Shown: positions 7,511 through 20,316, numbered from the stretch's first letter. The stretch is 64,000 bases of DNA from Vogesella margarita (GCF_028548475.1 NZ_JAQQLE010000004.1:124001-188000); one strand, 5' to 3'. Notes: generated by a model from the sequence alone, not told the origin. Made by a program: numbers and translations.

Positions 7511-8758
7511 ATGCCCGACTTCTCCCCTTCCCGCCCGCGCGTTGCCATCATCGGCGGCGGCCCGGCCGGCCTGATCGCCGCCGAAACCCTGCTTGCGCAC
7601 GGCGCCGACGTCGAACTGTTCGACGCCATGCCTTCGGTCGGGCGCAAGTTCCTGCTCGCCGGCGTCGGCGGCATGAACATCACCCACAGCGAACCGCGCA
7701 CGCCGTTCCTGGCGCGCTACGGCCAGCGCGAGGCTGCACTAACCCCGATCATTGACGCCTTCGACGCCGCCGCGCTGCGTGACTGGGTGCACGGCCTCGG
7801 CATCGATACCTTCGTCGGCAGCTCCGGCAAGGTGTTCCCCACCGGGATGAAGGCGGCGCCGCTGCTGCGCGCGTGGCTGACGCGGCTGCGCGACGCCGGG
7901 TTGCGCATCCACGTGCGCCACCGCTGGCTGGGCTGGGATGCCGACGGCGGGCTGCGCTTTGCCACCCCGGACGGCGAGTGCGTGCGGCACGCCGACGCGG
8001 TGCTGCTGGCGCTGGGCGGCGGCAGCTGGACCAAGCTGGGTTCGGACGGCAAGTGGCTGCCGCTGCTGCAGGAGCGCGGCGTGGCGGTGGCTGAGCTGCA
8101 ACCGTCCAACTGCGGCTTCGACGCGCAGTGGAGCGTCCATTTCCAGGAAAAATTTGCCGGCAGCGCGCTGAAAAACGTCGCCCTCACCTTCCGCGACGCC
8201 TGCGGCCAACCCTTGACCCGCCGCGGCGAGTGCGTGGTGTCCGCCCACGGCATCGAGGGCAACCTGGTGTACGCGTTCAGCGCCGCCATCCGCGACGAGA
8301 TCAACGCCCGCGGCAGCGCCACCGTCCTGCTCGACCTGGCGCCGGACCGCGACCCGGCACGCCTGCTGGCCGAACTGCAACGCGGCCGCGGCGCGGCGTC
8401 TCTGTCCAACCACCTGCGCAAGCAGTGCGGCATCGACGGCGTACGCGCCGGCCTGCTGCGCGAGCTGCTGGACAAGGAAGGTTTCAACGACATGGCGCGC
8501 CTCGCCGCCGCGATCAAGGCGCTGCCGCTGACGCTGCACGCGGCGCGGCCGCTGGACGAAGCGATCAGCAGCGCCGGCGGTGTGCGCTTCGATGCCGTCG
8601 GCAGCCAGCTGATGCTGCGTGCGCTGCCCGGCGTGTTTGTCGCCGGCGAGATGCTGGACTGGGAGGCGCCGACCGGCGGCTACCTGCTCACCGCCTGCTT
8701 CGCCAGCGGCCGCGCCGCCGCGCAGGGCATGCTGCAGTGGCTGGCGACGCCGCGCTGA
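7511..8758 (+). CDS. FAD-dependent oxidoreductase, YhiN/HI0933 (TIGR03862-like) family
   Basis: 415 residues from the ATG at 7511; an upstream in-frame TTG would translate the leader. The N-terminal dinucleotide fold is VAIIGGGPAGLIAAETLL (residues about 10-27), followed by the family-typical GRKFLLAGVGGMNITHSE. The C-terminal FAD contact is GVFVAGEMLDWEAPTGGYLLTACFASGRAAA. Members of this family (YhiN, BaiN) are flavoproteins of mostly unknown substrate, BaiN being implicated in bile-acid reduction. A perfect hairpin made of two uptake-like words follows the stop. No metabolic partner is adjacent, so only the class is assigned. Confidence 0.88.
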   Translation: MPDFSPSRPRVAIIGGGPAGLIAAETLLAHGADVELFDAMPSVGRKFLLAGVGGMNITHSEPRTPFLARYGQREAALTPIIDAFDAAALRDWVHGLGIDTFVGSSGKVFPTGMKAAPLLRAWLTRLRDAGLRIHVRHRWLGWDADGGLRFATPDGECVRHADAVLLALGGGSWTKLGSDGKWLPLLQERGVAVAELQPSNCGFDAQWSVHFQEKFAGSALKNVALTFRDACGQPLTRRGECVVSAHGIEGNLVYAFSAAIRDEINARGSATVLLDLAPDRDPARLLAELQRGRGAASLSNHLRKQCGIDGVRAGLLRELLDKEGFNDMARLAAAIKALPLTLHAARPLDEAISSAGGVRFDAVGSQLMLRALPGVFVAGEMLDWEAPTGGYLLTACFASGRAAAQGMLQWLATPR

Positions 8759-8792
8759 ACGCGCTTCGCACCGACACCCGCGCATGAAAGCA

Positions 8793-8826
8793 CTGCGGCC
8801 AACCTTGGTGACAAGGTTGGCCGCAG
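8793..8826. terminator. 15-bp hairpin made of two inverted TTGGCCGCA words
   Basis: CTGCGGCCAACCTTG (8793-8807) and CAAGGTTGGCCGCAG (8812-8826) pair perfectly around the loop GTGA. It sits between the convergent stops of the flavoprotein and metY genes and is the only terminator-like structure there. No long T-run follows. Confidence 0.75.
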
Positions 8827-8850
8827 CGTCGTTCAGTGCCAGTTAAAGGC

Positions 8851-10125
8851 TCAGGCAGCCGCCTGCAAGGCCTGCTGGATGTCGGCGAGAATGTCGTCGA
8901 CGTGCTCGATGCCGATCGACAGCCGGATCATCTCCGGGCGCACGCCGGCGCGCAGCTGTTCTTCCGGCGACAGCTGGCGGTGGGTGGTGGACGCCGGGTG
9001 GCAGGCCAGCGACTTGGCGTCGCCGATGTTCACCAGCCGCGTCACCAGCTGCAGCGCGTCGATGAAGCGGCCGCCGGCCTCGACCCCGCCCTTGATGCCG
9101 AAGGACAGGATGCCGGAGGCGCGGCCGCCCATGTACTTGTCCACCAGCGCTTTTTGCGGATGCTCGGCGCGGCCGGCGTACTCCACCCACGCCACCGCCG
9201 GATGCGCGGCCAGTGCGTTCGCCACCTTCAGCGCGTTGTCGCAGATGCGGTCCATGCGCAGCGCCAGCGTCTCGATACCGAGCAGGATCTGGTGCGCGTT
9301 GAACGGCGAGATGGCGGCGCCCATATTGCGCAGCGGCACCACGCGGGCGCGGGCGATATAGGCGGCGGCGCCGAGCACCTCGACGTAGTTGACGCCGTGG
9401 TAGCTGACGTCCGGCGTGTTCAGGCGCACGAAGCGCTCGGCGTGCTCGCCCCACGGGAACTTGCCGGAGTCGACGATGATGCCGCCGATGCTGCCGCCGT
9501 GGCCGCCGAGGTATTTGGTCAGGCTGTGCACCACGATGTCGGCGCCATGCTCGAACGGACGGCACAGGTAGGGCGAGGGCACGGTGTTGTCGACGATCAG
9601 CGGCAGGCCGTGGCGGTGCGCCTCGGCGGCGAAGGCGCCGAAATCGACCACGTTGCCCAGCGGGTTGCCGATGGATTCGCAGAACACGGCCTTGGTCTTG
9701 TCGTCAACGTTGGCCGCAATGTCCTGCGGTCGCGCCGGGTCGATGAAGCGCACGGTGATGCCCAGCTGCGGGAAGGTGTGCGCGAACAGGTTGTAGGTGC
9801 CACCGTACAGGGTGCTGGTGGCGATGATGTTGTCGCCGGCCTCGGCAATGGTCTGGATCGCGTAGCTGATCGCCGCCATGCCGGAGGCCACCGCCAGCGC
9901 GCCGATGCCGCCTTCCAGCGCCGCCACGCGTTTCTCCAGCACGTCGGTGGTCGGGTTCATGATGCGGGTATAGATATTGCCCTGCACCTTGAGATCGAAC
10001 AGGTCGGCGCCGTGCTGGGTGCTGTCGAAGGCGTAGCTGGTGGTCTGGTACAGCGGCACCGCCACCGCCTTGGTGGTCGGGTCCGGGCTGTAGCCGGCGT
10101 GTACGGCGAGGGTTTCCAGTTTCAT
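8851..10125 (-). CDS. metY: O-acetylhomoserine sulfhydrylase MetY
   Basis: 424 residues. This PLP enzyme makes homocysteine or methionine from O-acetylhomoserine and sulfide or methanethiol. The PLP lysine lies in VVHSLTKYLGGHG (near residue 209), with the substrate and cofactor motifs YTRIMNPTTDVLEKRVAALEGG and SIGNPLGNV. The C-terminal stretch ACHPASTTHRQLSPEEQ and RLSIGIEHVDDI are typical of the Cys/Met-metabolism family. A TTGGCCGCA word lies inside the gene at 9710-9718, encoding AAN. It is a monocistronic unit between terminators. With metQ/metI at the right end of the window, it is one of the methionine genes here, although the loci are not linked. Confidence 0.95.
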   Translation of the reverse strand: MKLETLAVHAGYSPDPTTKAVAVPLYQTTSYAFDSTQHGADLFDLKVQGNIYTRIMNPTTDVLEKRVAALEGGIGALAVASGMAAISYAIQTIAEAGDNIIATSTLYGGTYNLFAHTFPQLGITVRFIDPARPQDIAANVDDKTKAVFCESIGNPLGNVVDFGAFAAEAHRHGLPLIVDNTVPSPYLCRPFEHGADIVVHSLTKYLGGHGGSIGGIIVDSGKFPWGEHAERFVRLNTPDVSYHGVNYVEVLGAAAYIARARVVPLRNMGAAISPFNAHQILLGIETLALRMDRICDNALKVANALAAHPAVAWVEYAGRAEHPQKALVDKYMGGRASGILSFGIKGGVEAGGRFIDALQLVTRLVNIGDAKSLACHPASTTHRQLSPEEQLRAGVRPEMIRLSIGIEHVDDILADIQQALQAAA

Positions 10126-10226
10126 TGCTCTCTATCCTGTGTTTATGGTTGCAAAACCGCTTAACTTTATCGTCATTTTTTGCCGCCGCAAAGCAGGATT
10201 GCCGATAAGCAATGCCGCAAAACAAG

Positions 10227-10245
10227 ACCCCGCACAAGGCGGGGT
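10227..10245 (-). terminator. Terminator after the CorC-type transporter gene
   Basis: ACCCCGC (10227-10233) pairs with GCGGGGT (10239-10245) around ACAAG. Read on the minus strand it is followed by CTTGTTTTG. Confidence 0.75.
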
Positions 10246-10258
10246 AGTTTTCGACAGG

Positions 10259-11563
10259 TCAGGCGTCCGGCGTGACTTCCGGCGGCGGCGCCGTCACCAG
10301 CAGCTTGTCGACACGGGTGCGGTCCATGTCTACCACTTCGAAGGTGAAGCCGCCCCACTCCACGCGGTCAGCGGTGACCGGCACGCGGCCGAGCATGAAG
10401 ATGACGAAGCCGGCCACGGTCTGGAAATCGCCGGTTTCCTCGCCCTCGATCATGTCCAGGTCGAAGTGTTCCTTGAAGTCGTCCAGCGACATCATGCCGT
10501 CCACCAGCCAGCTGCCGTCGTCGCGCTGCACGATTTCCTCGTCGCTGTCGGAGGCCTCGGTCGGCAGATCGCCGACAATCGCCTCCATCACGTCGTTGAT
10601 GCTGACCAGACCCTCGATCTCGCCGTACTCGTCCACCACCAGCGCGGTGTGGTTGCGCGTGCGCTTGAACTGCTCCAGCAGCTGCATCGGGCTGATCGCC
10701 TCCGGCACGTACAGTGGCGGGCGCACCAGCCCTTCCAGCGTCACCGACTTGTCGTCCAGCAGGCGGTGCAGCAGGTCCTTGGCCTGGATCATGCCCAGCA
10801 CGTTCTCGAAGCCGCCCTTGCACACCGGATAGCGGGTGAACACGCTCTCCTTGATGATGCGCAGGTTGTCTTCCAGCGGGTCGTCGATGTCCAGCGCCAC
10901 GATGTCCTTGCGCTGGGTCATGATCGAGACCACCTTCTTCTCGTCCAGGCTGAAGATGTTTTCCACCAGCTCCTGCTCGGCGCGCTCGAAGATGCCCTCT
11001 TCCGCGCCCTGCTCCATCAGCACCTTGATCTCTTCCTCGGTGATCGACGGCTCTTTCGGCTTCTTGATGCCCAGCACGCGCAGTACCGTCTCGGTGGACA
11101 GGCTGAGGAAGCGCACCAGCGGTCGCGTCACCCGGGCCAGCAGCAGCATAGGCGGCGCCAGGACCGTGGCCAGCACTTCCGGGTTCTGCATGCCGATGCG
11201 CTTGGGCACCAGCTCGCCGATGATCAGCGAAAAGTAGGTAATCAGCAGTACGGTGATGCCCAGCGACAGCGGGCGGGCAAATTCGGCCAGCAGCGGGATC
11301 GCCGCGAAGTAAGGCATCAGGCGGTCAGCGATGGCGGCCTCGCCGAAGGCACCGGACAGGATACCGATCAGGGTGATACCGATCTGGATGGTGGACAGGA
11401 AACGGGTCGGTTCGTCGGCCAGCTTGAGCGCGGCAATGGCACCGCGGTGTCCTTCTTCGGCCCACTGCTGCAGGCGTACTTTGCGCGAGGAAACGATGGC
11501 AATTTCAGCCATCGCAAAAATGCCGTTCAGGAAAAACAGCACGAGAATTATGAATATGTCCAT
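10259..11563 (-). CDS. HlyC/CorC (CNNM-type) membrane transporter
   Basis: 434 residues. An N-terminal DUF21/CNNM domain of about four membrane segments (residues 3-150, starting MDIFIILVLFFLNGIFAMAE) is followed by two CBS domains (about 205-325; HTALVVDEYGEIEGLVSINDVMEAIVGD is the second) and the CorC_HlyC C-terminal domain (about 345-425). Such proteins are linked to Mg2+ or Co2+ efflux and ion homeostasis; E. coli YfjD/PaeA and YtfL are relatives. The ion cannot be assigned. It is followed by its own terminator. Upstream lies the YedI-like gene on the same strand, about 120 bp away. Confidence 0.9.
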   Translation of the reverse strand: MDIFIILVLFFLNGIFAMAEIAIVSSRKVRLQQWAEEGHRGAIAALKLADEPTRFLSTIQIGITLIGILSGAFGEAAIADRLMPYFAAIPLLAEFARPLSLGITVLLITYFSLIIGELVPKRIGMQNPEVLATVLAPPMLLLARVTRPLVRFLSLSTETVLRVLGIKKPKEPSITEEEIKVLMEQGAEEGIFERAEQELVENIFSLDEKKVVSIMTQRKDIVALDIDDPLEDNLRIIKESVFTRYPVCKGGFENVLGMIQAKDLLHRLLDDKSVTLEGLVRPPLYVPEAISPMQLLEQFKRTRNHTALVVDEYGEIEGLVSINDVMEAIVGDLPTEASDSDEEIVQRDDGSWLVDGMMSLDDFKEHFDLDMIEGEETGDFQTVAGFVIFMLGRVPVTADRVEWGGFTFEVVDMDRTRVDKLLVTAPPPEVTPDA

Positions 11564-11685
11564 CGGACTGTGGGGTGACCCCGGTAATAAGGAAGCCCCG
11601 ATTCTACATCAGGGCGTGCCGGATTCAACTTTTTCGCCGCCGGGCGCGGGACGGCGAGCGCCCCGCCCCCGATTACGACAAGCGC

Positions 11686-12621
<936 letters not shown>

Positions 12622-12764
12622 CATCGGCTCCTGCCGCCTCGCACAGGCGGTCGTCAGTAAGTGGGAAAAATCGGCTGGCATGGTAGCAGCTTTCCGTGAC
12701 CGGCCCCATCACCAATCGGCGCGCCGCGCGCCCCGGCATGCGGAGCCGGTGTGACGCGCATGAA

Positions 12765-12792
12765 AAAACCCCGCCGTCTCCGGCGGGGTTTT
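12765..12792 (-). terminator. Terminator of the gcvTHP operon
   Basis: AAAACCCCGCCG (12765-12776) pairs perfectly with CGGCGGGGTTTT (12781-12792) around a 4-base loop. Read on the minus strand, after gcvP, it ends in six T residues. Confidence 0.88.
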
Positions 12793-12811
12793 GCCTGCAC
12801 GGCGGCCAGGG

Positions 12812-12820
12812 TTGGCCGCA
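12812..12820 (+). repeat. Single copy of the dispersed TTGGCCGCA word
   Basis: Lies between the gcvP stop and its terminator. A short partner, GCGGCC at 12802-12807, allows a 6-bp hairpin with it. Confidence 0.7.
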
Positions 12821-12827
12821 GGCACGC

Positions 12828-15683
<2,856 letters not shown>

Positions 15684-15707
15684 GTCTTCGATTCCGTTTG
15701 CTGAGTA

Positions 15708-15779
15708 AGCCACGAAACACACGGCAACACACGGTGCCCCGGAGGACGGGCGGCATGCCTTCCCGTGTGGTTCGTGGCT
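15708..15779. repeat. Long inverted repeat between gcvH and gcvP
   Basis: AGCCACGAAACACACGG (15708-15724) pairs with CCGTGTGGTTCGTGGCT (15763-15779), 16 of 17 positions matching, around a 38-base loop. On the gcv transcript it would form a stable stem shortly before the gcvP start. It is not a known riboswitch to me. Confidence 0.7.
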
Positions 15780-15790
15780 AGAAAACAAAA

Positions 15791-15818
15791 AGCCCTACTG
15801 TCTGACGACAGCAGGGCT
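15791..15818 (-). terminator. Terminator-like hairpin after gcvH
   Basis: AGCCCT-A-CTGTC and GACAG-C-AGGGCT form an 11-bp stem with one mismatch, seven bases after the gcvH stop. Read on the minus strand it is followed by TTTTTGTTTTC. It could cause partial termination between gcvH and gcvP and so set their expression ratio. Confidence 0.72.
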
Positions 15819-15824
15819 CGTTCA

Positions 15825-16211
15825 TCAGGCGCCGATTTCGGCTGCGTAGGCAGCGGCGTCCAGCAGACCGTCCAGATCAGCGGCGTTGGCCGGCTTGATC
15901 TTGAAGAACCAGCCAGCGGCATACGGCTCGCTGTTGGCCAGCTCGGGATTGGCTTCCAGTTCGGCGTTCACTTCCAGGATTTCGCCGGCGATCGGTGCGT
16001 ACACGTCGGACGCGGCCTTCACCGACTCCACCACACCGGCCTGCTCGTCGGCAGCCAGGTTGGCGCCAACGGCTGGCAGCTCGACAAATACGATGTCGCC
16101 CAGCAGTTCTTGTGCGTGTTCGGTGATGCCCACGGTCACGGAACCGTCGGCTTCCAGGCGCAGCCACTCGTGGCTGGATACGTATTTCAGTTCGGCAGGA
16201 ATGTTGCTCAT
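15825..16211 (-). CDS. gcvH: Glycine cleavage system H protein GcvH
   Basis: 128 residues. This lipoyl carrier shuttles the aminomethyl group between the P and T proteins. The lipoylation lysine is in [19 protein letters not shown] (about residue 64). The ATG at 16211 has a GGAGAG site seven bases upstream and gives the canonical start [17 protein letters not shown]; a longer frame to 16295 has no support. It is the middle gene of gcvTHP, 76 bp after gcvT. Confidence 0.97.
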   Translation of the reverse strand: MSNIPAELKYVSSHEWLRLEADGSVTVGITEHAQELLGDIVFVELPAVGANLAADEQAGVVESVKAASDVYAPIAGEILEVNAELEANPELANSEPYAAGWFFKIKPANAADLDGLLDAAAYAAEIGA

Positions 16212-16287
16212 GTTTTCTCTCCAGAAAAATGCGTTGTCTTGGTGTGAATCGGGACAGTCTCGGCTCGCCCCGTCGTTATACACCAGC

Positions 16288-17370
16288 TTATTCAAAAACT
16301 TTCTTGCCGTTGCGCACGAACGGCATTTTCACCACACGCACCTCGGTCAGCGTGCCGCGCAGGTCTACCTGGGCGGTGGCACCGGTGGCAGCCGGAACGC
16401 GGGCGATGGCGATGGAGTGTTTCAGGGTTGGCGAGAAGGTGCCGCTGGTGATGATGCCTTCGGCACCGTCGACCACGACCTTCTGGCCTTCGCGCAGCAC
16501 GCCGCGGCCTTCCAGCACCAGGCCGACCTGTTTCATCGCCACGCCGGCAGCCTTCTGCGCTTCCAGTGCGGCACGGCCGATGAAGTCACGGCCTTCGGTC
16601 CAGGCGATGGTCCAGCCCATGCCGGCTTCCAGCGGCGACACGGTCTCGTCCATGTCGTGGCCGTACAGGTTCATGCCGGCTTCCAGACGCAGGGTGTCGC
16701 GTGCGCCGAGGCCGATCGGGGCCACGCCAGCGGCTTTCAGTTCATCGAAGAAGGTGATGGCCTGATCGGCCGGGATCATGATTTCGAGGCCGTCTTCACC
16801 GGTGTAGCCGGTGCGGGCGAAGAACCAGTCGCCGGATGGCAGACCCTGGAATACTTTCAGTGCCTGGATGGCGTCGGCCAGTTCCGGCTTCACGCTGCAT
16901 ACCTTGGCGATCGCGGTCGGGCCCTGCACTGCCAGCATCGCCAGGTCGCGGCGCACTTGCAATTTCACATCGAAGCCGGCGGACTGCTTGTCCATCCACG
17001 CCAGGTCCTTTTCGGTGGTGCCGGCGTTGATCACCATGCGGTAGCCGGTGGCGGTCAGGTACACGATCAGATCATCGACCACGCCGCCCTGCTCGTTGAG
17101 CATGCCGGAGTACAGCGCCTTGCCTTCGAAGCCGAGCTTGGCCACGTCGTTGGCGATCAGCTTCTGCAGCCAGACCTTGGCGTCGCTGCCGGTGATATCG
17201 ACCACGGTCATGTGCGACACGTCGAACATGCCGGCATCGCTACGCACGATCTCGTGCTCTTTCAGCTGCGAGCCATAGTGGATCGGCATTTCCCAGCCGG
17301 CGAAATCAACCATCTTCGCGCCGGAAGCGACGTGGGCATCAAATAAAGGGGTACGTTTCGGGGCCGTCAT
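16288..17370 (-). CDS. gcvT: Aminomethyltransferase, T protein GcvT
   Basis: 360 residues. It transfers the methylene group from lipoyl-GcvH to tetrahydrofolate and releases ammonia. Typical stretches are [29 protein letters not shown] at the start (folate-binding fold), [10 protein letters not shown], and the C-terminal barrel with VRNGKKV. It is the first gene of gcvTHP, 35 bp after the glycine riboswitch, so glycine should control the operon. The methylene-THF it makes is a FolD substrate. Confidence 0.97.
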   Translation of the reverse strand: MTAPKRTPLFDAHVASGAKMVDFAGWEMPIHYGSQLKEHEIVRSDAGMFDVSHMTVVDITGSDAKVWLQKLIANDVAKLGFEGKALYSGMLNEQGGVVDDLIVYLTATGYRMVINAGTTEKDLAWMDKQSAGFDVKLQVRRDLAMLAVQGPTAIAKVCSVKPELADAIQALKVFQGLPSGDWFFARTGYTGEDGLEIMIPADQAITFFDELKAAGVAPIGLGARDTLRLEAGMNLYGHDMDETVSPLEAGMGWTIAWTEGRDFIGRAALEAQKAAGVAMKQVGLVLEGRGVLREGQKVVVDGAEGIITSGTFSPTLKHSIAIARVPAATGATAQVDLRGTLTEVRVVKMPFVRNGKKVFE

Positions 17371-17404
17371 TGCAAGTCCTTAGGAGTGAGATTTGTCCCT
17401 GCCT

Positions 17405-17602
17405 CACACCCCTCTGTCCCTGCACCTGAGATTTTCCGGCATTGCGCCGTTAGCCCCTTCGGTGGGCGCTGTACGCGCCGCTCTCCAGATTCTGCGGGCC
17501 ACTAAACGGCCCGATTCTTGCAGTCCTTTTGCCTGAGCGATTGCGGGTGCACTTGCGCCTTCGGCGGCGGCGTCCGGTTTTATCCGGCGCGGCTCTCTCC
17601 TG
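17405..17602 (-). promoter_or_regulatory. Tandem glycine riboswitch upstream of gcvTHP
   Basis: On the minus strand two aptamers follow each other. The first has GGAGAGAGCC, CGCCGAAGGCGCAAG and CAGGCAAAAGGACTG. The second has TCTGGAGAGCGG, CACCGAAGGGGC, and CTCAGGTGCAGGGACAGAGG cut short at the 3' end. These are the conserved pieces of the gcvT motif in the usual order. Glycine binding normally turns on cleavage-system expression. The remaining 34 bases to gcvT leave room only for a short expression platform. Confidence 0.92.
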
Positions 17603-17614
17603 CGGAATGGGCGC

Positions 17615-17643
17615 ATTATCAGCGCAGCCATGGCGCTTGGCAA
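17615..17643 (-). promoter_or_regulatory. Promoter of the riboswitch-gcvTHP operon
   Basis: On the minus strand, TTGCCA (17643-17638), a 17-bp spacer and GATAAT (17620-17615). Transcription would start near 17608, a few bases before the first aptamer. Confidence 0.7.
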
Positions 17644-17679
17644 GTCGGGTTTTGCAACCGGATCAGGCACTTGGCGCAA

Positions 17680-17724
17680 AAAAGCTTGGCCGCAACAGCG
17701 GAAGGGCTTTGCGGCCAACCTTTT
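17680..17724 (-). terminator. Terminator built from two inverted TTGGCCGCA words
   Basis: AAAAGCTTGGCCGCAA (17680-17695) and TTGCGGCCAACCTTTT (17709-17724) pair at 15 of 16 positions around a 13-base loop. It lies nine bases after the permease stop. Read on the minus strand the stem ends in a run of T residues, so this is a good intrinsic terminator. Confidence 0.82.
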
Positions 17725-17733
17725 AGCGGCGAT

Positions 17734-19065
17734 TTATGCCTTCACGATATTTTCACGCAACTGCCACAAATACACCGGCAGCCCCGCCAACAGCAGCAGC
17801 ACGCCCCACATCACCACCTCGGCACCGGAGCCGAAAATGGTCCACAGCGCGAACACGAAACCGCCGCCGGAGAATGCCAGCGGCGACAGCCAGTCGCGGG
17901 GACGGAACTGGCGGTGGCGCTGCAGCATCACCGCCAGCAGTGCCATGGCGCAGAACGCGTACGGCAGCAAGGTGGTGGCGGTGGCGAGCAGGATCACGAA
18001 CTCGAAGATCTGCACCCCGCTGTCGCCGCCGGCGTACTTGCACGCCAGCAGGATGGTGACCAGCAGCGTGGACAGCAGCAGGCCGACGATGGGCACGCCG
18101 GCCGCGTTCTCGCGCTTGAAGAAGGCCGGGAACAGCTTGTCGCGGGCGGCGGCGGCCGGGATGTGGCCCTGCATCAGGCACCAGCCGTTGAGCGCACCGA
18201 AGCAGGAAATCACCGCGCCGAGGCCGACGGCGTAGTACGCCCACTCGCCCCACAGGCTGCGCGCGGCATCGGCAAACGGCGCCGCCGATGCGGCCAACGT
18301 TGCCGCCGGCATCAGCCCCTGCAAGGCGACGGTGCTGGCGATGTACAGCGCGGCGGCGATCAGGGTACCCAGCACCGTGGCGCGCGGGATGGTGCGCTCC
18401 GGTCGCTCCACGTCACCGGCCGGCACCGACGCCGACTCCAACCCGAGGAAGGCCCACAGCGTCAGCGCCATGGTGGCGGGGATCGCCTCGGCCAGCGGCT
18501 TGTGCTGCGGGTTGAACTGCACAAAATCGGGATTCAGGTACAGCAGGCCGGCGACGGTGACCCCCGCCAGCGGCAGCAACTTGATCAGGGTGGTGACGAT
18601 GGCGACGCGGCCGGAGCTTTGCGCGCCGCGGCTGTTGATCCACGTCACCAGCCAGATCAGGCCGATGGCGGTGGCGCCGGCGGCGAGGTTGCTGTCGTTC
18701 AGCCGCGGGAAGAACACCCCCAGATAGCTGACGCCGGCCACGGTCAGCGCGGCATTGCCGGCCCACAGCGCGATCCAGTAGCCCCAGGCAATGAGGAAGC
18801 CGGCGAAATCGCCGAAGCCTTCGTGGATATAGGCATACGGGCCGCCGGCCTTGTGCGGCAGCAGCGTCGCCAGCCGCGCGAACACCAGCGCCAGGCAGAT
18901 CGCGCCCAGCGAGGTGATCACCCAGCCGATCAGCGAGGCGCCGCCGTACTGCGCCAGCGATGCCGGCAGCAGGAACACGCCGGAGCCGATCATGTTGCCC
19001 ACCACCAGCGCGGTGCACATCCAGATGCCAAGTTTGCCCTTGGCGGCTTGCGGAGCGTGATTCAT
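17734..19065 (-). CDS. Amino acid/polyamine antiporter, AdiC-like (APC family)
   Basis: 443 residues with about 12 membrane segments. The ATG at 19065 follows GGGAGG closely and gives a short cytoplasmic start. Key motifs are NMIGSGVFLLPASLAQYGG (substrate-binding unwound helix 1), LWAFLGLESASVPAGDVERPERTIPRA (helix 6) and NGWCLMQGHIPAAAARDKLFP. The positions equivalent to the AdiC gating tryptophans in helices 6 and 8 are Trp here too. This suggests arginine/agmatine- or lysine/cadaverine-type exchange, but no decarboxylase is adjacent, so the substrate is open. One TTGGCCGCA word lies inside (18289-18297). Confidence 0.85.
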   Translation of the reverse strand: MNHAPQAAKGKLGIWMCTALVVGNMIGSGVFLLPASLAQYGGASLIGWVITSLGAICLALVFARLATLLPHKAGGPYAYIHEGFGDFAGFLIAWGYWIALWAGNAALTVAGVSYLGVFFPRLNDSNLAAGATAIGLIWLVTWINSRGAQSSGRVAIVTTLIKLLPLAGVTVAGLLYLNPDFVQFNPQHKPLAEAIPATMALTLWAFLGLESASVPAGDVERPERTIPRATVLGTLIAAALYIASTVALQGLMPAATLAASAAPFADAARSLWGEWAYYAVGLGAVISCFGALNGWCLMQGHIPAAAARDKLFPAFFKRENAAGVPIVGLLLSTLLVTILLACKYAGGDSGVQIFEFVILLATATTLLPYAFCAMALLAVMLQRHRQFRPRDWLSPLAFSGGGFVFALWTIFGSGAEVVMWGVLLLLAGLPVYLWQLRENIVKA

Positions 19066-19251
19066 GCGGCCCTCCCGGCGGAAGGGCGCTGCGGTAAACG
19101 GAGAAACGGACACGGCGCGGCGGCCGTGCAAGAGATGAAAGCCTGCATGTGGTTCGAAGGTCCTGAATGGGCGGCGCGGCCGCTTTGCTCTGTTTGCATG
19201 TCACGGCTGGCGCGACACGCTGGCAACCTGTCCCGGTTGCTCTGCCATGAC

Positions 19252-19277
19252 AAACGGGCCTCGAAAGAGGCCCGTTT
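19252..19277 (-). terminator. Terminator after gluQ
   Basis: AAACGGGCCTC (19252-19262) pairs perfectly with GAGGCCCGTTT (19267-19277) around GAAA, 32 bases beyond the gluQ stop. Confidence 0.75.
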
Positions 19278-19309
19278 GGCGAAAGGGTGGCGATTGTATA
19301 CCAAGTTCA

Positions 19310-20218
19310 CTATGCAATGACGATAGGTCCCGCCGGCACCCGTGCCAGTTGCCAGTTGTGCCGCGCCCATTGCCACAGCTCGGCCACCTCGCCTGCCTCC
19401 GGCGGCGGCGCATGCCCCAGTCGCGTCAGCGCCTGCCGCAGTTCGGCGGCGGCCGATCTCGCGTCGATCGCCGGCGCCAGCGTCTGTTTCGACAGCTTTT
19501 CACCGGCGGCGTTGACCATCAGCGGCAGGTGGCAGTGCGTCACCGCCGGCCCGCCCAGCTTCTGCCGCAGCCACAGCTGGCGCGGCGTGGAGACCAGCAG
19601 GTCGGCCCCGCGCACGATGTCGGTCATGCCCTGCGCGATGTCGTCCACCACCACCGCCAGCTGGTAGGCCCAGAAGCCGTCGGCGCGCAGCAGCACGAAA
19701 TCGCCGATCTCGCTCTGCAGACGCTGGCCGTACTCGCCCTGCAGCCGGTCGTGAAACGCGGTCAGGCTGTCGTCCACCCGCAGCCGCCACGCGCGCGCGC
19801 TGCGCCCCGGCGCCACGCCGTGACGGCAGGTGCCGGGATAGACCATGCCGTCGGCGCCGTGACGGCCGGCGGCGGCGATCTCCTTGCGCGTGCAGGCACA
19901 GCCGTAGGCGTCGCCCTGCGCCACCAGCTGCGCCAGCGCCGCGCGGTACAGCTCGTGACGGTCGTGCTGGTACACCAGCTCGCCGTCCCACTCGAAGCCG
20001 AAGGCCTGCAGCGTGCGCAGGATGGCGTCGGCGGCGCCGGGCATCTCGCGCGGCGGATCGAGGTCTTCCATGCGCAGCCACCACTCGCCGCCGTGGCGCT
20101 TGGCTTCCAGATAGCTGCCGACCGCGGTGGTCAGCGAGCCGGCGTGCAAGAGCCCGGTGGGACTGGGCGCAAAGCGGCCGCGGTAGGGCAAAACGGGAAC
20201 GGGAGCAGTGACGGACAT
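19310..20218 (-). CDS. gluQ: Glutamyl-Q tRNA(Asp) synthetase GluQ
   Basis: 302 residues. This truncated glutamyl-tRNA synthetase paralogue attaches glutamate to queuosine in tRNA-Asp. It has the class I HIGH-like motif [16 protein letters not shown] and the Zn site CAC...Y...C (GCACTRKEI with YPGTC), but lacks the anticodon-binding domain, and its length is that of YadB/GluQ. The KMSKS-like motif is GEKLSKQ. Full-length gltX is also in the window (60.7 kb). It stands divergent from fdxA. Confidence 0.95.
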   Translation of the reverse strand: MSVTAPVPVLPYRGRFAPSPTGLLHAGSLTTAVGSYLEAKRHGGEWWLRMEDLDPPREMPGAADAILRTLQAFGFEWDGELVYQHDRHELYRAALAQLVAQGDAYGCACTRKEIAAAGRHGADGMVYPGTCRHGVAPGRSARAWRLRVDDSLTAFHDRLQGEYGQRLQSEIGDFVLLRADGFWAYQLAVVVDDIAQGMTDIVRGADLLVSTPRQLWLRQKLGGPAVTHCHLPLMVNAAGEKLSKQTLAPAIDARSAAAELRQALTRLGHAPPPEAGEVAELWQWARHNWQLARVPAGPIVIA

Positions 20219-20316
20219 GGCAGGAGCAGCGAAAATAGGGAGAGACGGCTAAAATGTTGACTAAACGACTCAAGCATTACCCCGGACACCCACCATCAAT
20301 TAAGGAGCGCGCCCAG

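Noticed and set aside
8793-8826. REP-element or transposon ends
   Set aside because: The same nine-base word occurs singly in many genes on both strands, which fits a short sequence word rather than a mobile element.
10139-11578. Open frame of about 480 codons on the plus strand
   Set aside because: Antisense to the CorC-type gene; no start site and no domain.
17404-17718. Short open frame upstream of gcvT
   Set aside because: It overlaps the glycine riboswitch; RNA conservation explains the sequence.
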